Shown one piece after another: positions 15,205 to 24,342 of a stretch of DNA of 64,000 nucleotides. The DNA is from Glutamicibacter sp. PS (GTDB taxonomy: Bacteria; Actinomycetota; Actinomycetes; Actinomycetales; Micrococcaceae). Every line of letters starts with the position of its first letter. The first letter of the stretch is position 1. The DNA is taken from assembly GCA_031317595.1 (NCBI GenBank), contig JANCMB010000001.1, positions 2,545,610 through 2,609,609 of the forward strand, read 5' to 3'. The translations under genes and the position numbers were made by a program. The notes beneath the pieces were generated by a model. That model was not told the DNA's origin and ran no database searches. It worked only from the letters and a program-made list of their open reading frames with translations.

Positions 15205-18200
15205 TCATTGGACCAATTCGAGGAAGTCCTGTGCCGATAGCGTGCTCGAACCGGCCGTGTCCTGTTGCTCGCCGAGCACGTCGTTGAACAGTTCGGTCTT
15301 CTTGGCCTGGAGCGATAACACCTTGGATTCAATGGTGTTCTGCGAGACCAACCGGTATACATACACCGGCCGGTCCTGCCCAATGCGGTGGGCCCGGTCG
15401 ATGGCCTGCGCTTCGGCGGCAGGATTCCACCAGGGGTCCAGCAATATGCAATAGTCCGCCTCGGTAAGGTTGATGCCGAACCCACCGGACTTGAGCGAAA
15501 TGAAGAACACCGGGAATTCTCCGGCGGAAAACCCCTCCATCAGGGTTTTTCGATTGCTGCCGGACACCGAACCGTCAAGGTACCCGTGCGCAATACCCAA
15601 CTCTTCGGCTACCGTCCGCGCCTTGGATAAGAAGCCGGTGAATTGGCTGAACACCAGGATCTTGTGCCCCTCGGACACCCCATCCTCCAGTAGGTCGCGC
15701 AGCAGATCTAGTTTGGCGCTCGGCGCATCCCCTTCGTCGACGAGCGAAGGATCCAGAGCTAGCTGACGGAGCAGGGTAAGCGATTGCAGAATCTTAAAGC
15801 GGTTAGAATCCACATCATCCTGCACCAGTCCCAAGACTTCTTGCCGAACCCGTTGGAATCGGCGATCGTAGGCGCGCCGATGTGCCGGATCGAGCTCAAC
15901 CTCGAGTACCTGTTCCGTTTTTGGCGGTAGCTCGGGCACCACCTGTTCCTTGGTGCGGCGCATGATGAATGGCCGTATTCGGCGTTTAAGCCGCTGCAGT
16001 TTCCCCGCATCCCCTTCGGTAATGGGCTTGAGGTAATTCTCCTTGAAGGCCTTCAACCCACCGAGCAGTCCCGGCGCGGCCAGTGAGGCCAGCGCCCATA
16101 GTTCGGTGAGGTTATTCTCCATCGGGGTGCCGGTGACCACGAGCTTGGTCGGCACCGCCATCTGTCGGGCCTGTTTATAGCCCTTGGACACGTGGTTCTT
16201 CAGCTGCTGGGCCTCGTCCAAGATGAGCACGTCAAAACCCAGCGCATCGAACTGCTCGAAATCCAATCGGAAAATCGCGTAGCTGGTCAGTACGAGTTGC
16301 GCCGTACCGACGGTTTCGGCCAGTGGACGTTGTTGCTTCTTCGCGGTGGCCAGGACCGTCGCCGTGCGTAGCTGAGGGGTGAAGCGAGCTGCTTCGCTGG
16401 CCCAGTTGCCCACCACGGAGGTCGGAGCGACGACTAGGTAACGCTGCTCGGGATGCTGGATCCGTGCCCGTTCGAGGGCGGCGAGGAGCTGCACGGTTTT
16501 ACCCAGCCCCATGTCATCGGCCAGGACCCCGCCGAGCTGGTGTCGTCGAAGGAAATCGAGCCACGCGACCCCTTGGCGCTGATAGCCACGCAGTGTTGCG
16601 GTGAAACTCTCCGGTAGCTCGACCTCGGCCAAAGTTTCGGTGTCGGAGAGTTGACGCATGGCGTGTAGCCACTCGTTCTCTTGGGCCTCGATAATCCCGA
16701 GGGCCACCAGTTCCTGCCACCAATCCACACTGAGTTTGTGCATGCGCACGCCCTCGGGCGTGACCTTGGACAGTTCTCCGGCCTCGGCGATCAGCGCCCG
16801 CAGCCGCTCCATTTCCTCGCCATCGATCTTTAGCACCCGGTGTCCATCGAGCTCCAGGTAGCTATCACCGCGTGTGAGGGCCTCGAAGAGCTGAACGAAG
16901 GGAACCTTCTGCCCATCGATCTGCACCTCAATGCCCAGGTCAAACCAGTCGTTGCTACTCCGTGGCCGCTGGATGTGCACCTGGGCGGAACCGGCGGCCA
17001 TCTTGTAGTCCGGAAGTTGCTCGTCCTCGAGCACCCGCACATCGCGGTGCGCCCGAAATACGGGTAACGCATGAAGTACGAAGTCGATCTTCTGGCTGGG
17101 GTTCAAGGTCGCGGACGGGAAACGGCGGTGACGTACCGGGCCCAGCTCGACCTCTGCCAGGTCGACGGTGAGCTCGTCGATAATCTCTTGCTCGAGTTCG
17201 GGGTTGGGGTCAACGTGCTGCGGGTAGACCCAGCGGTAATCAACGCCCAGGAACTCCTCGCGGGTTGCCAACGCCACCTCAAGAACCGGCCGTGGCGGGG
17301 CGGGAATCGCATAGCTGTGATCCGGGCTGGTCAGCGGGCCGGTTTGCTGCACCCTCGGCAGAAAGCTGCGTTCGAACTCCGGGAGCGCATCTTCGGGGAT
17401 GGTGATCGCTCCTTGGCGGGCGAGGGAGCGCAGGGAGGAGTGTAGTGGCGCATCGAACTCGGCCAGTTCGAGGGTTTCGGATTGATCCAGTGGGGCGCTA
17501 CCGACCAGGGTGAGCAAGGCCGGACGTCCCAGCGGCGCTAAGTCCTGCGATTCAGCGCCGGGGGCCTCGATCCGTGCCGCGAGGCGTGCGTGCCCGTCGT
17601 GGCGGGTCAATTCGTAGCCGGCGTGGGCCTGCTCGGCACGGTAGCCGATGACCTGACGGGATGCGGCACCAGGCTTAATGAGCGGCACCTCAGTTGCGCG
17701 GATGCGCTCGAAGATGCTCCGAAGTTTTTCCCCGGGCAGCCCGTTGAGCACCACCCAGTCATCTCCGTAGTAGTTGCCGTAGCTGTGGTTGCTGCCGTGG
17801 TGGTGGTTCTGCAGGGTGACCAGAGAGAAGACGGCCTCGCGTTGTGCTTCCTCGAACCGTTCATCAAAGGCCAGCCCGCGCCACGAGACCCCGCTTTGCA
17901 CCCAATTCGTGCCACGGGCTCCGGGGTGTACCGGACGGGCCTTGACCTCGTAGCCGCTGTCGTCGATGTAGTTGTTTGGGGTGACCTTAAGGAGCAGGCC
18001 TAGCGGCTCGAGTTCCGGAATGTCGACCGGGGCACTGTGCGGGAGCAGGTCGCTTAGTTGGATCCGCCAATGTGGTTCGCGTGTTCGTGTGCTCCCCGGG
18101 CGGGTGAAGAGGTCAGAGCGTTGCTTGGTGGCGTCGAGGAGCAGCGCGGCCACATGCTCGCAGCTAAAGCCGTGGGCGTCGACCGCGCAGTAGGCTGAGG

Positions 18201-18405
18201 CCGACACGGAGCGCCCTTCGAACGCGAAACGGGCCATGGCGCGCACCCCGAGCACCGACCCGTCGAAGGTCATATAGGCATCTTCAACCTGTGCCCGGAG
18301 GTTTTTAACCTGCCGTTGGAGCACCAATAGTTGCCCCTTGGCGACATCGGTGGTGCTGAGCAGGGAGGAGATCTGCGCGAAATTCAATTCTCGTGCCACG
18401 AGCAC
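15205..18405 (-). CDS. SNF2-family DEAD/DEAH-box helicase with N-terminal SWIM-like zinc finger
   Basis: A 1066-residue SNF2/RapA-like ATPase. The C-terminal half has motif I DDMGLGKTVQLLA, Ia APTSVVGNW, II LDEAQ, III VTGTPMENN, IV ILVFSQFTGF, V SLKSGGFGINLTEAD and VI DRAHRIGQ. The N-terminus has a SWIM-like finger (YCAVDAHGFSCEH, about residue 77), followed by a long middle region with no recognised motif. The start is GTG 18405 or the GTG two codons on. Such single-gene SWIM-SNF2 proteins are common in Actinobacteria and probably remodel DNA-protein or transcription complexes; the precise job is unknown. Nothing around it suggests a defence cluster. Confidence 0.93.
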   Translation of the reverse strand: MLVARELNFAQISSLLSTTDVAKGQLLVLQRQVKNLRAQVEDAYMTFDGSVLGVRAMARFAFEGRSVSASAYCAVDAHGFSCEHVAALLLDATKQRSDLFTRPGSTRTREPHWRIQLSDLLPHSAPVDIPELEPLGLLLKVTPNNYIDDSGYEVKARPVHPGARGTNWVQSGVSWRGLAFDERFEEAQREAVFSLVTLQNHHHGSNHSYGNYYGDDWVVLNGLPGEKLRSIFERIRATEVPLIKPGAASRQVIGYRAEQAHAGYELTRHDGHARLAARIEAPGAESQDLAPLGRPALLTLVGSAPLDQSETLELAEFDAPLHSSLRSLARQGAITIPEDALPEFERSFLPRVQQTGPLTSPDHSYAIPAPPRPVLEVALATREEFLGVDYRWVYPQHVDPNPELEQEIIDELTVDLAEVELGPVRHRRFPSATLNPSQKIDFVLHALPVFRAHRDVRVLEDEQLPDYKMAAGSAQVHIQRPRSSNDWFDLGIEVQIDGQKVPFVQLFEALTRGDSYLELDGHRVLKIDGEEMERLRALIAEAGELSKVTPEGVRMHKLSVDWWQELVALGIIEAQENEWLHAMRQLSDTETLAEVELPESFTATLRGYQRQGVAWLDFLRRHQLGGVLADDMGLGKTVQLLAALERARIQHPEQRYLVVAPTSVVGNWASEAARFTPQLRTATVLATAKKQQRPLAETVGTAQLVLTSYAIFRLDFEQFDALGFDVLILDEAQQLKNHVSKGYKQARQMAVPTKLVVTGTPMENNLTELWALASLAAPGLLGGLKAFKENYLKPITEGDAGKLQRLKRRIRPFIMRRTKEQVVPELPPKTEQVLEVELDPAHRRAYDRRFQRVRQEVLGLVQDDVDSNRFKILQSLTLLRQLALDPSLVDEGDAPSAKLDLLRDLLEDGVSEGHKILVFSQFTGFLSKARTVAEELGIAHGYLDGSVSGSNRKTLMEGFSAGEFPVFFISLKSGGFGINLTEADYCILLDPWWNPAAEAQAIDRAHRIGQDRPVYVYRLVSQNTIESKVLSLQAKKTELFNDVLGEQQDTAGSSTLSAQDFLELVQ

Positions 18406-18522
18406 CCGGCCTTCATTGTCATCTGCTTATCCCGTCGGTGCTCTAGCCTATCCAGTTCCCAGTGTCGACCGGTGATGCCATGTCGCGTCACCTGTTAATT
18501 CTCAGCTTGGAGCGCACACAGG

Positions 18523-19230
18523 CTAGTGGGTCTGCCCGTAGAACCAGGTGATGTGCTCTTCGAGAAGTTGTGCGGCGCGTTCTCGGTGCCCGTTGGCGTA
18601 GGCGTGATGGATGGCCTTATGTTGTCGCCGCAGGATCTTGACGACCGACTGCCAGGTCTCGTCGTCGGTGATCGCGGCCGACACATAGTCACTGATGGCG
18701 TTGCGCAGCGACTCCATCATGGTGGCTACCACCGCGTTTCCGGACATCGAGGCCAAGAGCACGTGGAATTCGGCATCGATGCGGTGGAACTCTTCGCGGC
18801 TGAGTTCCGGATCATCCATGCGCATGATCAGCACGGCGGTTCGGGCAATCACCTGCTGGGCATAGCGCGGATCGCGCGGCTGCATCTGCGCCGCCCAAGT
18901 TTCGAGCAGAATGCGTGATTCCACGATCTCGGCGACCTCGATCCCCTTAGCCGCCACATGAAGGCGGAGCGCCTGCGAGATACCGGCAGCGGGATTCGAG
19001 ATCACCACGGCCCCGGAGTTCGGCCCGGACCCTGTGGAGGTGCGCACCACTCCCATGACGTCAAGAATGCGAATGGCATCTCGGACCGAGGCGCGCGAGA
19101 TCCCGTATTGCTCGGCCAATGCCCGTTCCCCCGGCAGCTGCGATCCGAGTTCAAGTTTGCCCGAGCGCAGGTCATTTTCGATGGCATCGAGGACGACCTG
19201 ATAAGCGCGCGGAGCAGAATTTGAAGGCAT
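18523..19230 (-). CDS. lldR: GntR/FadR-type regulator of lactate utilisation
   Basis: A 235-residue GntR-family regulator: N-terminal winged HTH (LPGERALAEQYGISRASVRDAI) and a C-terminal all-helical FCD domain whose conserved acidic and histidine residues (in EFHRIDAEFHVLLA, and later HKAIHHAYANG) form the usual metal and ligand site. It is divergent from lutABC, and TGGTCTGACCA sites of the FadR/LldR type lie in the shared region. This supports the role of a lactate-responsive repressor. The symbol is assigned by context and domain type. Confidence 0.85.
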   Translation of the reverse strand: MPSNSAPRAYQVVLDAIENDLRSGKLELGSQLPGERALAEQYGISRASVRDAIRILDVMGVVRTSTGSGPNSGAVVISNPAAGISQALRLHVAAKGIEVAEIVESRILLETWAAQMQPRDPRYAQQVIARTAVLIMRMDDPELSREEFHRIDAEFHVLLASMSGNAVVATMMESLRNAISDYVSAAITDDETWQSVVKILRRQHKAIHHAYANGHRERAAQLLEEHITWFYGQTH

Positions 19231-19291
19231 AGTGCTACCAGTTTAGCGATCAGCCCCACACGGGGCATCCGCATTCGGCAGTCACGCCAGA

Positions 19292-19302
19292 TGGTCTGAC
19301 CA
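19292..19302. promoter_or_regulatory. LldR-type operator 1
   Basis: TGGTCTGACCA matches the TnGTnnnACnA half-site pattern of FadR/LldR regulators. It lies about 62 bp before lldR and 27 bp upstream of the lut -35 box. Confidence 0.8.
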
Positions 19303-19328
19303 TAGCGGCATTGCGTACCCAGCGCTCC

Positions 19329-19368
19329 TTGACTTTCATTTTCACGCCGATCTAGCATGGTCTGACCA
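19329..19368 (+). promoter_or_regulatory. lut promoter with LldR-type operator 2
   Basis: -35 TTGACT (19329-19334), 18-bp spacer, -10 TAGCAT (19353-19358). The second TGGTCTGACCA (19358-19368) starts at the last base of the -10 box, so a bound repressor would cover the transcription start. The two operators are identical and 66 bp apart. Confidence 0.8.
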
Positions 19369-19389
19369 CACACCGAAAGAACCAACACC

Positions 19390-20154
19390 ATGCGAATTGC
19401 GCTCTTTGCGACCTGCATCGTGGACGCCATGTACCCAGATACGGCCCATGCCACGGTCAAAATCCTTCGTCGCCTCGGACATGAGGTCATCTTCCCGGAG
19501 AACCAGGCCTGTTGCGGCCAGATGCATATCAACTCCGGCTATATGCCCGAAGCCCTGCCGGTCGTCGAAAACCACATCAGCGCCTTCGACACCGAGGGCT
19601 ACGACGTGGCCGTGGCACCCTCCGGCTCCTGCGTCGCCTCGGTCCGCCACCAGCACGGTTTCCTCGCCGACCGGCTGGGACGCCCAGACCTCAAGGAACG
19701 CGCAGCTCGAGTCGGCGCGCGCACCTATGAACTCTCCCAGTTGCTCACCGATGTACTGGGCATTACCGACGCCGCCGCCGAACTGGGTAGCTACTTTCCA
19801 CAGAGCATCACCTACCATCCCTCCTGCCACGGCATGCGGTCGCTGAAGCTTGAGGACCGGCAATTGAATCTGCTCAAGAGCGTTGCTGGGATCACCGTGA
19901 ATGAGTTACCGGAAGCCGATCAGTGTTGCGGCTTTGGCGGAACCTTCTCTATCAAGAACTCCGAAGTTTCCAGCGCCATGCTCGAGGACAAGGTGAAGAA
20001 CATCTGTTCCACCAACGCTTCTTTGTGTGCCGGCGGCGATGCTTCCTGTTTGATGCATATTGGCGGCGGCCTCTCGCGCTCCGGGGCCAAGCCCACCACG
20101 CTACACCTGGCCAACATTCTGGCCAGCACGAAAGACGAGGTGTTCCTGCCGTGA
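19390..20154 (+). CDS. lutA: Lactate utilisation protein A, Fe-S oxidoreductase
   Basis: A 254-residue protein with two cysteine-rich CCG domains, visible as NQACCGQMHINSGY near residue 40 and EADQCCGFGGTFSIKN near residue 180. In the LutABC complex this subunit carries Fe-S centres that pass electrons from L-lactate to the respiratory chain. Length is normal for LutA. First gene of lutABC; its stop overlaps the start of lutB. Transcription is predicted from 19329-19358 under LldR. Confidence 0.95.
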   Translation: MRIALFATCIVDAMYPDTAHATVKILRRLGHEVIFPENQACCGQMHINSGYMPEALPVVENHISAFDTEGYDVAVAPSGSCVASVRHQHGFLADRLGRPDLKERAARVGARTYELSQLLTDVLGITDAAAELGSYFPQSITYHPSCHGMRSLKLEDRQLNLLKSVAGITVNELPEADQCCGFGGTFSIKNSEVSSAMLEDKVKNICSTNASLCAGGDASCLMHIGGGLSRSGAKPTTLHLANILASTKDEVFLP

Positions 20155-21623
20155 CTCACGTATTCCTCGGCATGCCGGCCGCCGGGCAGGGCAACCTGCA
20201 CGCGAGCGAACCTTTCCCGCAAGCCGCCCATCACGAACTCGGCAACACACAGCTACGGGCCAACCTGCGCCACGCCACCCACACGATTCGCGACAAGCGC
20301 CTGAAGGTCGTGGGCGAGCTTCCCGACTGGGAAGAGCTACGTGATGCCGGTGAGGCGATCAAGAATTTCTCCATGGCCACGCTCGAGCAGCGCTTGGAGG
20401 AGTTCGAAAGGAACTTCACGGCCGCCGGTGGAACCATCCACTGGGCCCGCGATGCGGCCGAAGCGAATGAGATCGTCACCGCACTTATCCGCGAACAGCA
20501 GGTCGCCGAGGTGGTCAAGGTTAAGTCGATGGCCACGCAGGAAATTGGGCTCAATGAGCATCTCGAGGCGCAGGGCATCGACGCCTACGAAACAGATCTC
20601 GCCGAACTCATTGTGCAACTGGGCCACGATAAACCCAGCCATATCCTCGTCCCGGCGATCCACCGCAACCGCACCGAGGTGCGTGACATCTTCCTGCGCG
20701 AAATGCCCGAGGTCGACCCCGAGCTCACCGATGATCCGCCGCGGTTGGCCGAGGCGGCGCGCCGCCACCTGCGTAAGAAGTTTCTCACCGCCAAGGTGGC
20801 CATCTCCGGGGCAAATTTCGCGTTGGCAGATACCGGAACGCTCGGCGTGGTCGAATCGGAGGGCAATGGCCGCATGTGTTTGACCCTGCCCGAAACGCTG
20901 ATCACCGTGATGGGCATTGAGAAGGTGTTGCCCTCGTGGCGCGACCTTGAGGTCTTCATGCAACTCCTTCCGCGTTCCTCGACCGGTGAGCGGATGAATC
21001 CTTACAGCTCACTGTGGACCGGTGTCACGCCCGGGGACGGACCGCAAAATGTGCACCTGATCCTGCTGGATAACGGGCGGACCCGCGCGCTGTCCGATCG
21101 CGTCGCACGCAGCGCACTGAACTGCATCCGCTGCTCGGCCTGCATGAATGTCTGCCCGGTTTATGAGCGCACGGGTGGCCACGCCTACGGCTCAACCTAC
21201 CCCGGACCGATCGGGGCGATCCTCTCGCCGCTACTGACCGGCATCGAAGCCGAAGAGAATAACTCCCTCCCCTACGCTTCCTCGCTTTGCGGTGCCTGCT
21301 ACGAGGCCTGCCCGGTGAAGATCAACATCCCGGAAATCTTGGTGCATTTGCGGGCCGAGGACGTCGATTCCCGACGCGGTCAGGCCCGGCTCCCCTCGCA
21401 GATGGATCTGCTCATGAAGGGCGGATCCTGGGCGCTGGGTTCGGGCAAACACTTGGGCCTTCTGGAAAAGGCGCTACCGCTGGGCCAGCTTGCCGCCGGC
21501 CGACGCAAGAAGATCAAGAAACTTCCCGGAATCGCTGCGGGCTGGACCGCTAGCCGCGACATTCCCGCACCACCGTCCAAGTCTTTCCGCGACCAGTGGA
21601 ACGCCGAAAAGAGGAGCCAATGA
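20151..21623 (+). CDS. lutB: Lactate utilisation protein B, ferredoxin-type iron-sulfur subunit
   Basis: A 490-residue LutB/LldF protein. The N-terminal DUF162-like half (EANEIVTALIREQQ, KVKSMATQEIGLNE) is followed by two [4Fe-4S] motifs, CIRCSACMNVCPVYE and CGACYEACPVKINIPE, and the C-terminal LutB tail. GTG 20151 is chosen because it overlaps the lutA stop as GTGA and gives family length; an open frame from 19923 overlaps lutA and is spurious. Together with LutA and LutC it oxidises L-lactate to pyruvate. Confidence 0.95.
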   Translation: MTHVFLGMPAAGQGNLHASEPFPQAAHHELGNTQLRANLRHATHTIRDKRLKVVGELPDWEELRDAGEAIKNFSMATLEQRLEEFERNFTAAGGTIHWARDAAEANEIVTALIREQQVAEVVKVKSMATQEIGLNEHLEAQGIDAYETDLAELIVQLGHDKPSHILVPAIHRNRTEVRDIFLREMPEVDPELTDDPPRLAEAARRHLRKKFLTAKVAISGANFALADTGTLGVVESEGNGRMCLTLPETLITVMGIEKVLPSWRDLEVFMQLLPRSSTGERMNPYSSLWTGVTPGDGPQNVHLILLDNGRTRALSDRVARSALNCIRCSACMNVCPVYERTGGHAYGSTYPGPIGAILSPLLTGIEAEENNSLPYASSLCGACYEACPVKINIPEILVHLRAEDVDSRRGQARLPSQMDLLMKGGSWALGSGKHLGLLEKALPLGQLAAGRRKKIKKLPGIAAGWTASRDIPAPPSKSFRDQWNAEKRSQ

Positions 21624-22252
21624 GAGCCAAAGAGGAAATCCTCGGCCGCATCCGATGCGCGCTGGGTGACGGCCCCATCCCCGCCGAGATACCCCGTGCC
21701 TATCGCACCGGCTCTCTGCTGCCCGACGATGAAGTGATCGAATTACTGGTAGACCGACTAGTCGACTACAAGGCCGGTGTTCTGGTGCTCGACGCGGCGC
21801 AGGCTCCGCAGGCAGTGGCCGAAATCCTGCACGCTGCCCGCACGGTGGTGTATCCGCAGGGCTTGGACACTCAGTTACTTGGCGCCCTGCCCGAGACGGT
21901 CGAACTCATCGCCGATGGACGGCAACGACAACTAAGCGTGGCCGAACTGGACCAAGCCGATGCGGTGATCACCAGTTCAGCGGTGAGCATCGCCGAGTCC
22001 GGGACCATCATCCTCGACGGCAGCGCCGATCAAGGACGCCGCGCGATTTCGTTGGTACCGGATCATCACCTATGCGTGGTGCCCGCGTCGACGATCGTGC
22101 AGTTGCTACCCGAGGCTATGGAGCGATTGACCATCACCCGCCCGCTGACCTGGATCTCCGGCCCGAGCGCCACCAGCGATATTGAGCTCGAGCGCGTCGA
22201 AGGAGTCCATGGGCCACGCACCCTCGATGTTCTGATTTTGCGCGACGCGTGA
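21620..22252 (+). CDS. lutC: Lactate utilisation protein C
   Basis: A 210-residue LutC/YkgG (DUF162) protein. The core SVAELDQADAVITSSAVSIAESGTIILDG contains the family's ADAVITSS and AESGTI blocks, followed by LVPDHHLCVV. ATG 21620 overlaps the lutB stop, and a GAGGAG site precedes it. It completes the three-subunit lactate oxidation complex, with no gene fusion or loss. Confidence 0.94.
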   Translation: MRAKEEILGRIRCALGDGPIPAEIPRAYRTGSLLPDDEVIELLVDRLVDYKAGVLVLDAAQAPQAVAEILHAARTVVYPQGLDTQLLGALPETVELIADGRQRQLSVAELDQADAVITSSAVSIAESGTIILDGSADQGRRAISLVPDHHLCVVPASTIVQLLPEAMERLTITRPLTWISGPSATSDIELERVEGVHGPRTLDVLILRDA

Positions 22253-22345
22253 AGCCAGGCGGTGCAACGGGCCGTAGCAAAACTGCTGCCCTACGCACTA
22301 TGAACTTGGCTCGCTGGGAGCCTGTGAACAAATTATGCTGGATAG

Positions 22346-22834
22346 GTGACTACCCCTGGTGCCTTTCCGAGTGGCGTTCCCGATCCCGAGCCGGGAGCTT
22401 CGAATCTATCGGAGCATATTCTGACGCGACTAAGCACGTATGTGCGGCTGGCCGCGCAGAATCTGACGACGCAACGCGCCGAGGCACTCCGGCCCTTCGG
22501 GCTGACACCTATGCAACACTTCGTGCTGATGCTGCTACACGACTCGCCCGGGCTGTCCTCCGTGGATTTGGCGCGTCAGGCGGGGGTCACCCCGCAAGCG
22601 ATGAGCCTGATTCTCGACCGGCTTACCGCAACGGGCCTGGTGAAGCGTGAACCGTCGAAAACCAACCGGCGGCGGTACTCGGTCAAGCTCACGCATGAAG
22701 GCGAATTGCTGGTGTTGCGCGCGGACCGCGAGATGGCCCATATGGAGCACTTGCTCAGTTCCACGTTGACAGCCCCGGAGCGGGCCCAGCTAGCCGAGCT
22801 CTTGCGGCGGCTGGCCGACGGGCAGGACAACTAG
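22346..22834 (+). CDS. MarR-family transcriptional regulator
   Basis: A 162-residue MarR protein with the winged HTH in LSSVDLARQAGVTPQAMSLI and the DxRRR-like wing REPSKTNRRRYSVKLTHEG (residues about 97-115). GTG 22346 has no clear ribosome site, and a TATGCT box (22334-22339) ends 6 bp before it, so a leaderless message is possible. It stands between lutC and pcaR with no partner gene, so its target is open; MarR proteins commonly answer phenolic compounds, and a neighbouring aromatic cluster follows. Confidence 0.88.
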   Translation: MTTPGAFPSGVPDPEPGASNLSEHILTRLSTYVRLAAQNLTTQRAEALRPFGLTPMQHFVLMLLHDSPGLSSVDLARQAGVTPQAMSLILDRLTATGLVKREPSKTNRRRYSVKLTHEGELLVLRADREMAHMEHLLSSTLTAPERAQLAELLRRLADGQDN

Positions 22835-22860
22835 GCCGCAAGCACTACCGGCGGCGGCAC

Positions 22861-23643
22861 TCAACGTCGTGCGGCGAGGGCCTGTTCCACACGCTGCGCG
22901 GCCTGCTGCAGCGCGGGTAGTACGGTCGCCAACGCCTGTTCTGGGGTACGCGAATCGGCGACGCTCAGCGAGACATTCACTGCGCAGACGATCGTGCCAT
23001 CGGGGCCGTGTACCGGCACGGCCACGGATCGCAGTCCCAAGGAGAGCTCCTGGTCCACGAAACAGTAGCCTTGCTCGGCTACCTCACGCAGAATCTCACG
23101 CAGACGCTCCGGGTCGGTGACGGTCAGCGGGGTAAGCGCCGGCAGCGGCCCGTCAAGTAGCTCCGTCACAACCTGAGCTGGGGCCCCGGCCAGGAGGACC
23201 CGCCCCATCGAGGTGGCCAGCGCCGGGAAACGCGTGCCCACCGAGATTCCTACCTGCATAATGGCGCGCGTGTGCACCCGGGCAATGTAAACGATCGAGT
23301 CGCCTTCCAAAACCGACGCCGAGGCCGATTCGCCCATGGCCGCCGAGAGATCCTCGAGTACCGGAGAGACCAGTTGCGGCAAGGGAGCGCTCGAGAGATA
23401 GGAATAGCCCAGCTGCAATACTTCACTGGTTAGCTCGAAGTTCTTGCCGTCCGAACGCACGTAACCCAAGTCCCTGAGGGTCAGCAGGAACCGTCGGGCG
23501 GTGGCTCGCGAGAGCCCCGTGCGGGTGGCGACTTCTGAAAGGGTCATCCGCGGGTTGTCGGCGTCAAAACTTCGAATCACGGCTAGCCCACGGGCTAGGG
23601 ATTGCACGGATCCCGCGCTTCGTGCCTCACTGCTCTCGCTCAC
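22861..23643 (-). CDS. pcaR: IclR-family regulator of the pca genes
   Basis: A 260-residue IclR regulator: winged HTH (TLSEVATRTGLSRATARRFL) and C-terminal effector domain (SIVYIARV, LATSMGRVLLAG, SVAVPVHGPDGTIVCAVNVS). It follows pcaJ by 45 bp on the same strand, as the last gene of the pcaFIJR unit. PcaR proteins of this family respond to protocatechuate or beta-ketoadipate. The 34-bp nested dyad at 26279-26312 is the likely binding site. The name comes from family and position. Confidence 0.88.
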   Translation of the reverse strand: MSESSEARSAGSVQSLARGLAVIRSFDADNPRMTLSEVATRTGLSRATARRFLLTLRDLGYVRSDGKNFELTSEVLQLGYSYLSSAPLPQLVSPVLEDLSAAMGESASASVLEGDSIVYIARVHTRAIMQVGISVGTRFPALATSMGRVLLAGAPAQVVTELLDGPLPALTPLTVTDPERLREILREVAEQGYCFVDQELSLGLRSVAVPVHGPDGTIVCAVNVSLSVADSRTPEQALATVLPALQQAAQRVEQALAARR

Positions 23644-23688
23644 GCACGCTCCTGTCGATTGGTCAATAGCACCAATCTACCCGCTGGC

Positions 23689-24342
23689 TTACGCGTGTAG
23701 CGGGACCGGCACCAGCTCACGCAGGTCAGCTAGCTCAATGCCATGAACGGAACGAACGCGCACCTGCCCGGCGGAAAGCTCAAAGATCGCCCGTTCGGTG
23801 TACACCCGCGAGACACAACGCAGCCCGGTGACCGGATAGCTCAGCGTACGCACCAACTTGGAGGCGCCCTCCTTGGTGCAGAGGCTCATCATCACCCACG
23901 TTTCCTTGGCGCCGATGGCTAGGTCCATCGCACCGCCGACCGCCGGAATAGCCTCCGGCGCTCCGGTATGCCAGTTGGCCAGATCGCCCTCGGCGGAGAC
24001 CTGGAAGGCCCCCAACACGCACACGTCAAGGTGCCCGCCGCGCATCATGGCGAAGGAGTCAGCATGGTGGAAATAGCTGGCCCCGGGTAGCTCGGTGACC
24101 GGGATTTTCCCGGCGTTGATCAGATCGGGATCGATCTGCTCGCCATGCGCCTCGGGCCCCATCCCGAGCATCCCATTCTCGGTATGCAGGGTGACACGCT
24201 GTTCGGCGGCCAGATAGTTCGAGACATTCGTCGGCTGACCGATGCCGAGGTTTACATAGGCTCCGGTGGGGATATCGGCGGCAACCATGGCCGCCATCTC
24301 ATTACGGCTCAGCGGCTGTGCGGTGCTTATCGGTTGGCTCAT
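23689..24342 (-). CDS. pcaJ: 3-oxoadipate CoA-transferase subunit B
   Basis: A 217-residue beta subunit of the SCOT-type CoA-transferase. The catalytic glutamate of this family lies in the conserved LHTENGMLGMGP segment (near residue 55). YVNLGIGQPTNVSNYL and GGAMDLAIGAKE are also diagnostic. With PcaI it moves CoA from succinyl-CoA to beta-ketoadipate. Its start overlaps the pcaI stop by 4 bp (ATGA). Confidence 0.93.
   Translation of the reverse strand: MSQPISTAQPLSRNEMAAMVAADIPTGAYVNLGIGQPTNVSNYLAAEQRVTLHTENGMLGMGPEAHGEQIDPDLINAGKIPVTELPGASYFHHADSFAMMRGGHLDVCVLGAFQVSAEGDLANWHTGAPEAIPAVGGAMDLAIGAKETWVMMSLCTKEGASKLVRTLSYPVTGLRCVSRVYTERAIFELSAGQVRVRSVHGIELADLRELVPVPLHA

Noticed and set aside
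19923..20150. N-terminal extension of lutB
   Set aside because: It covers the end of lutA in another frame; GTG 20151 overlaps the lutA stop and gives normal family length.
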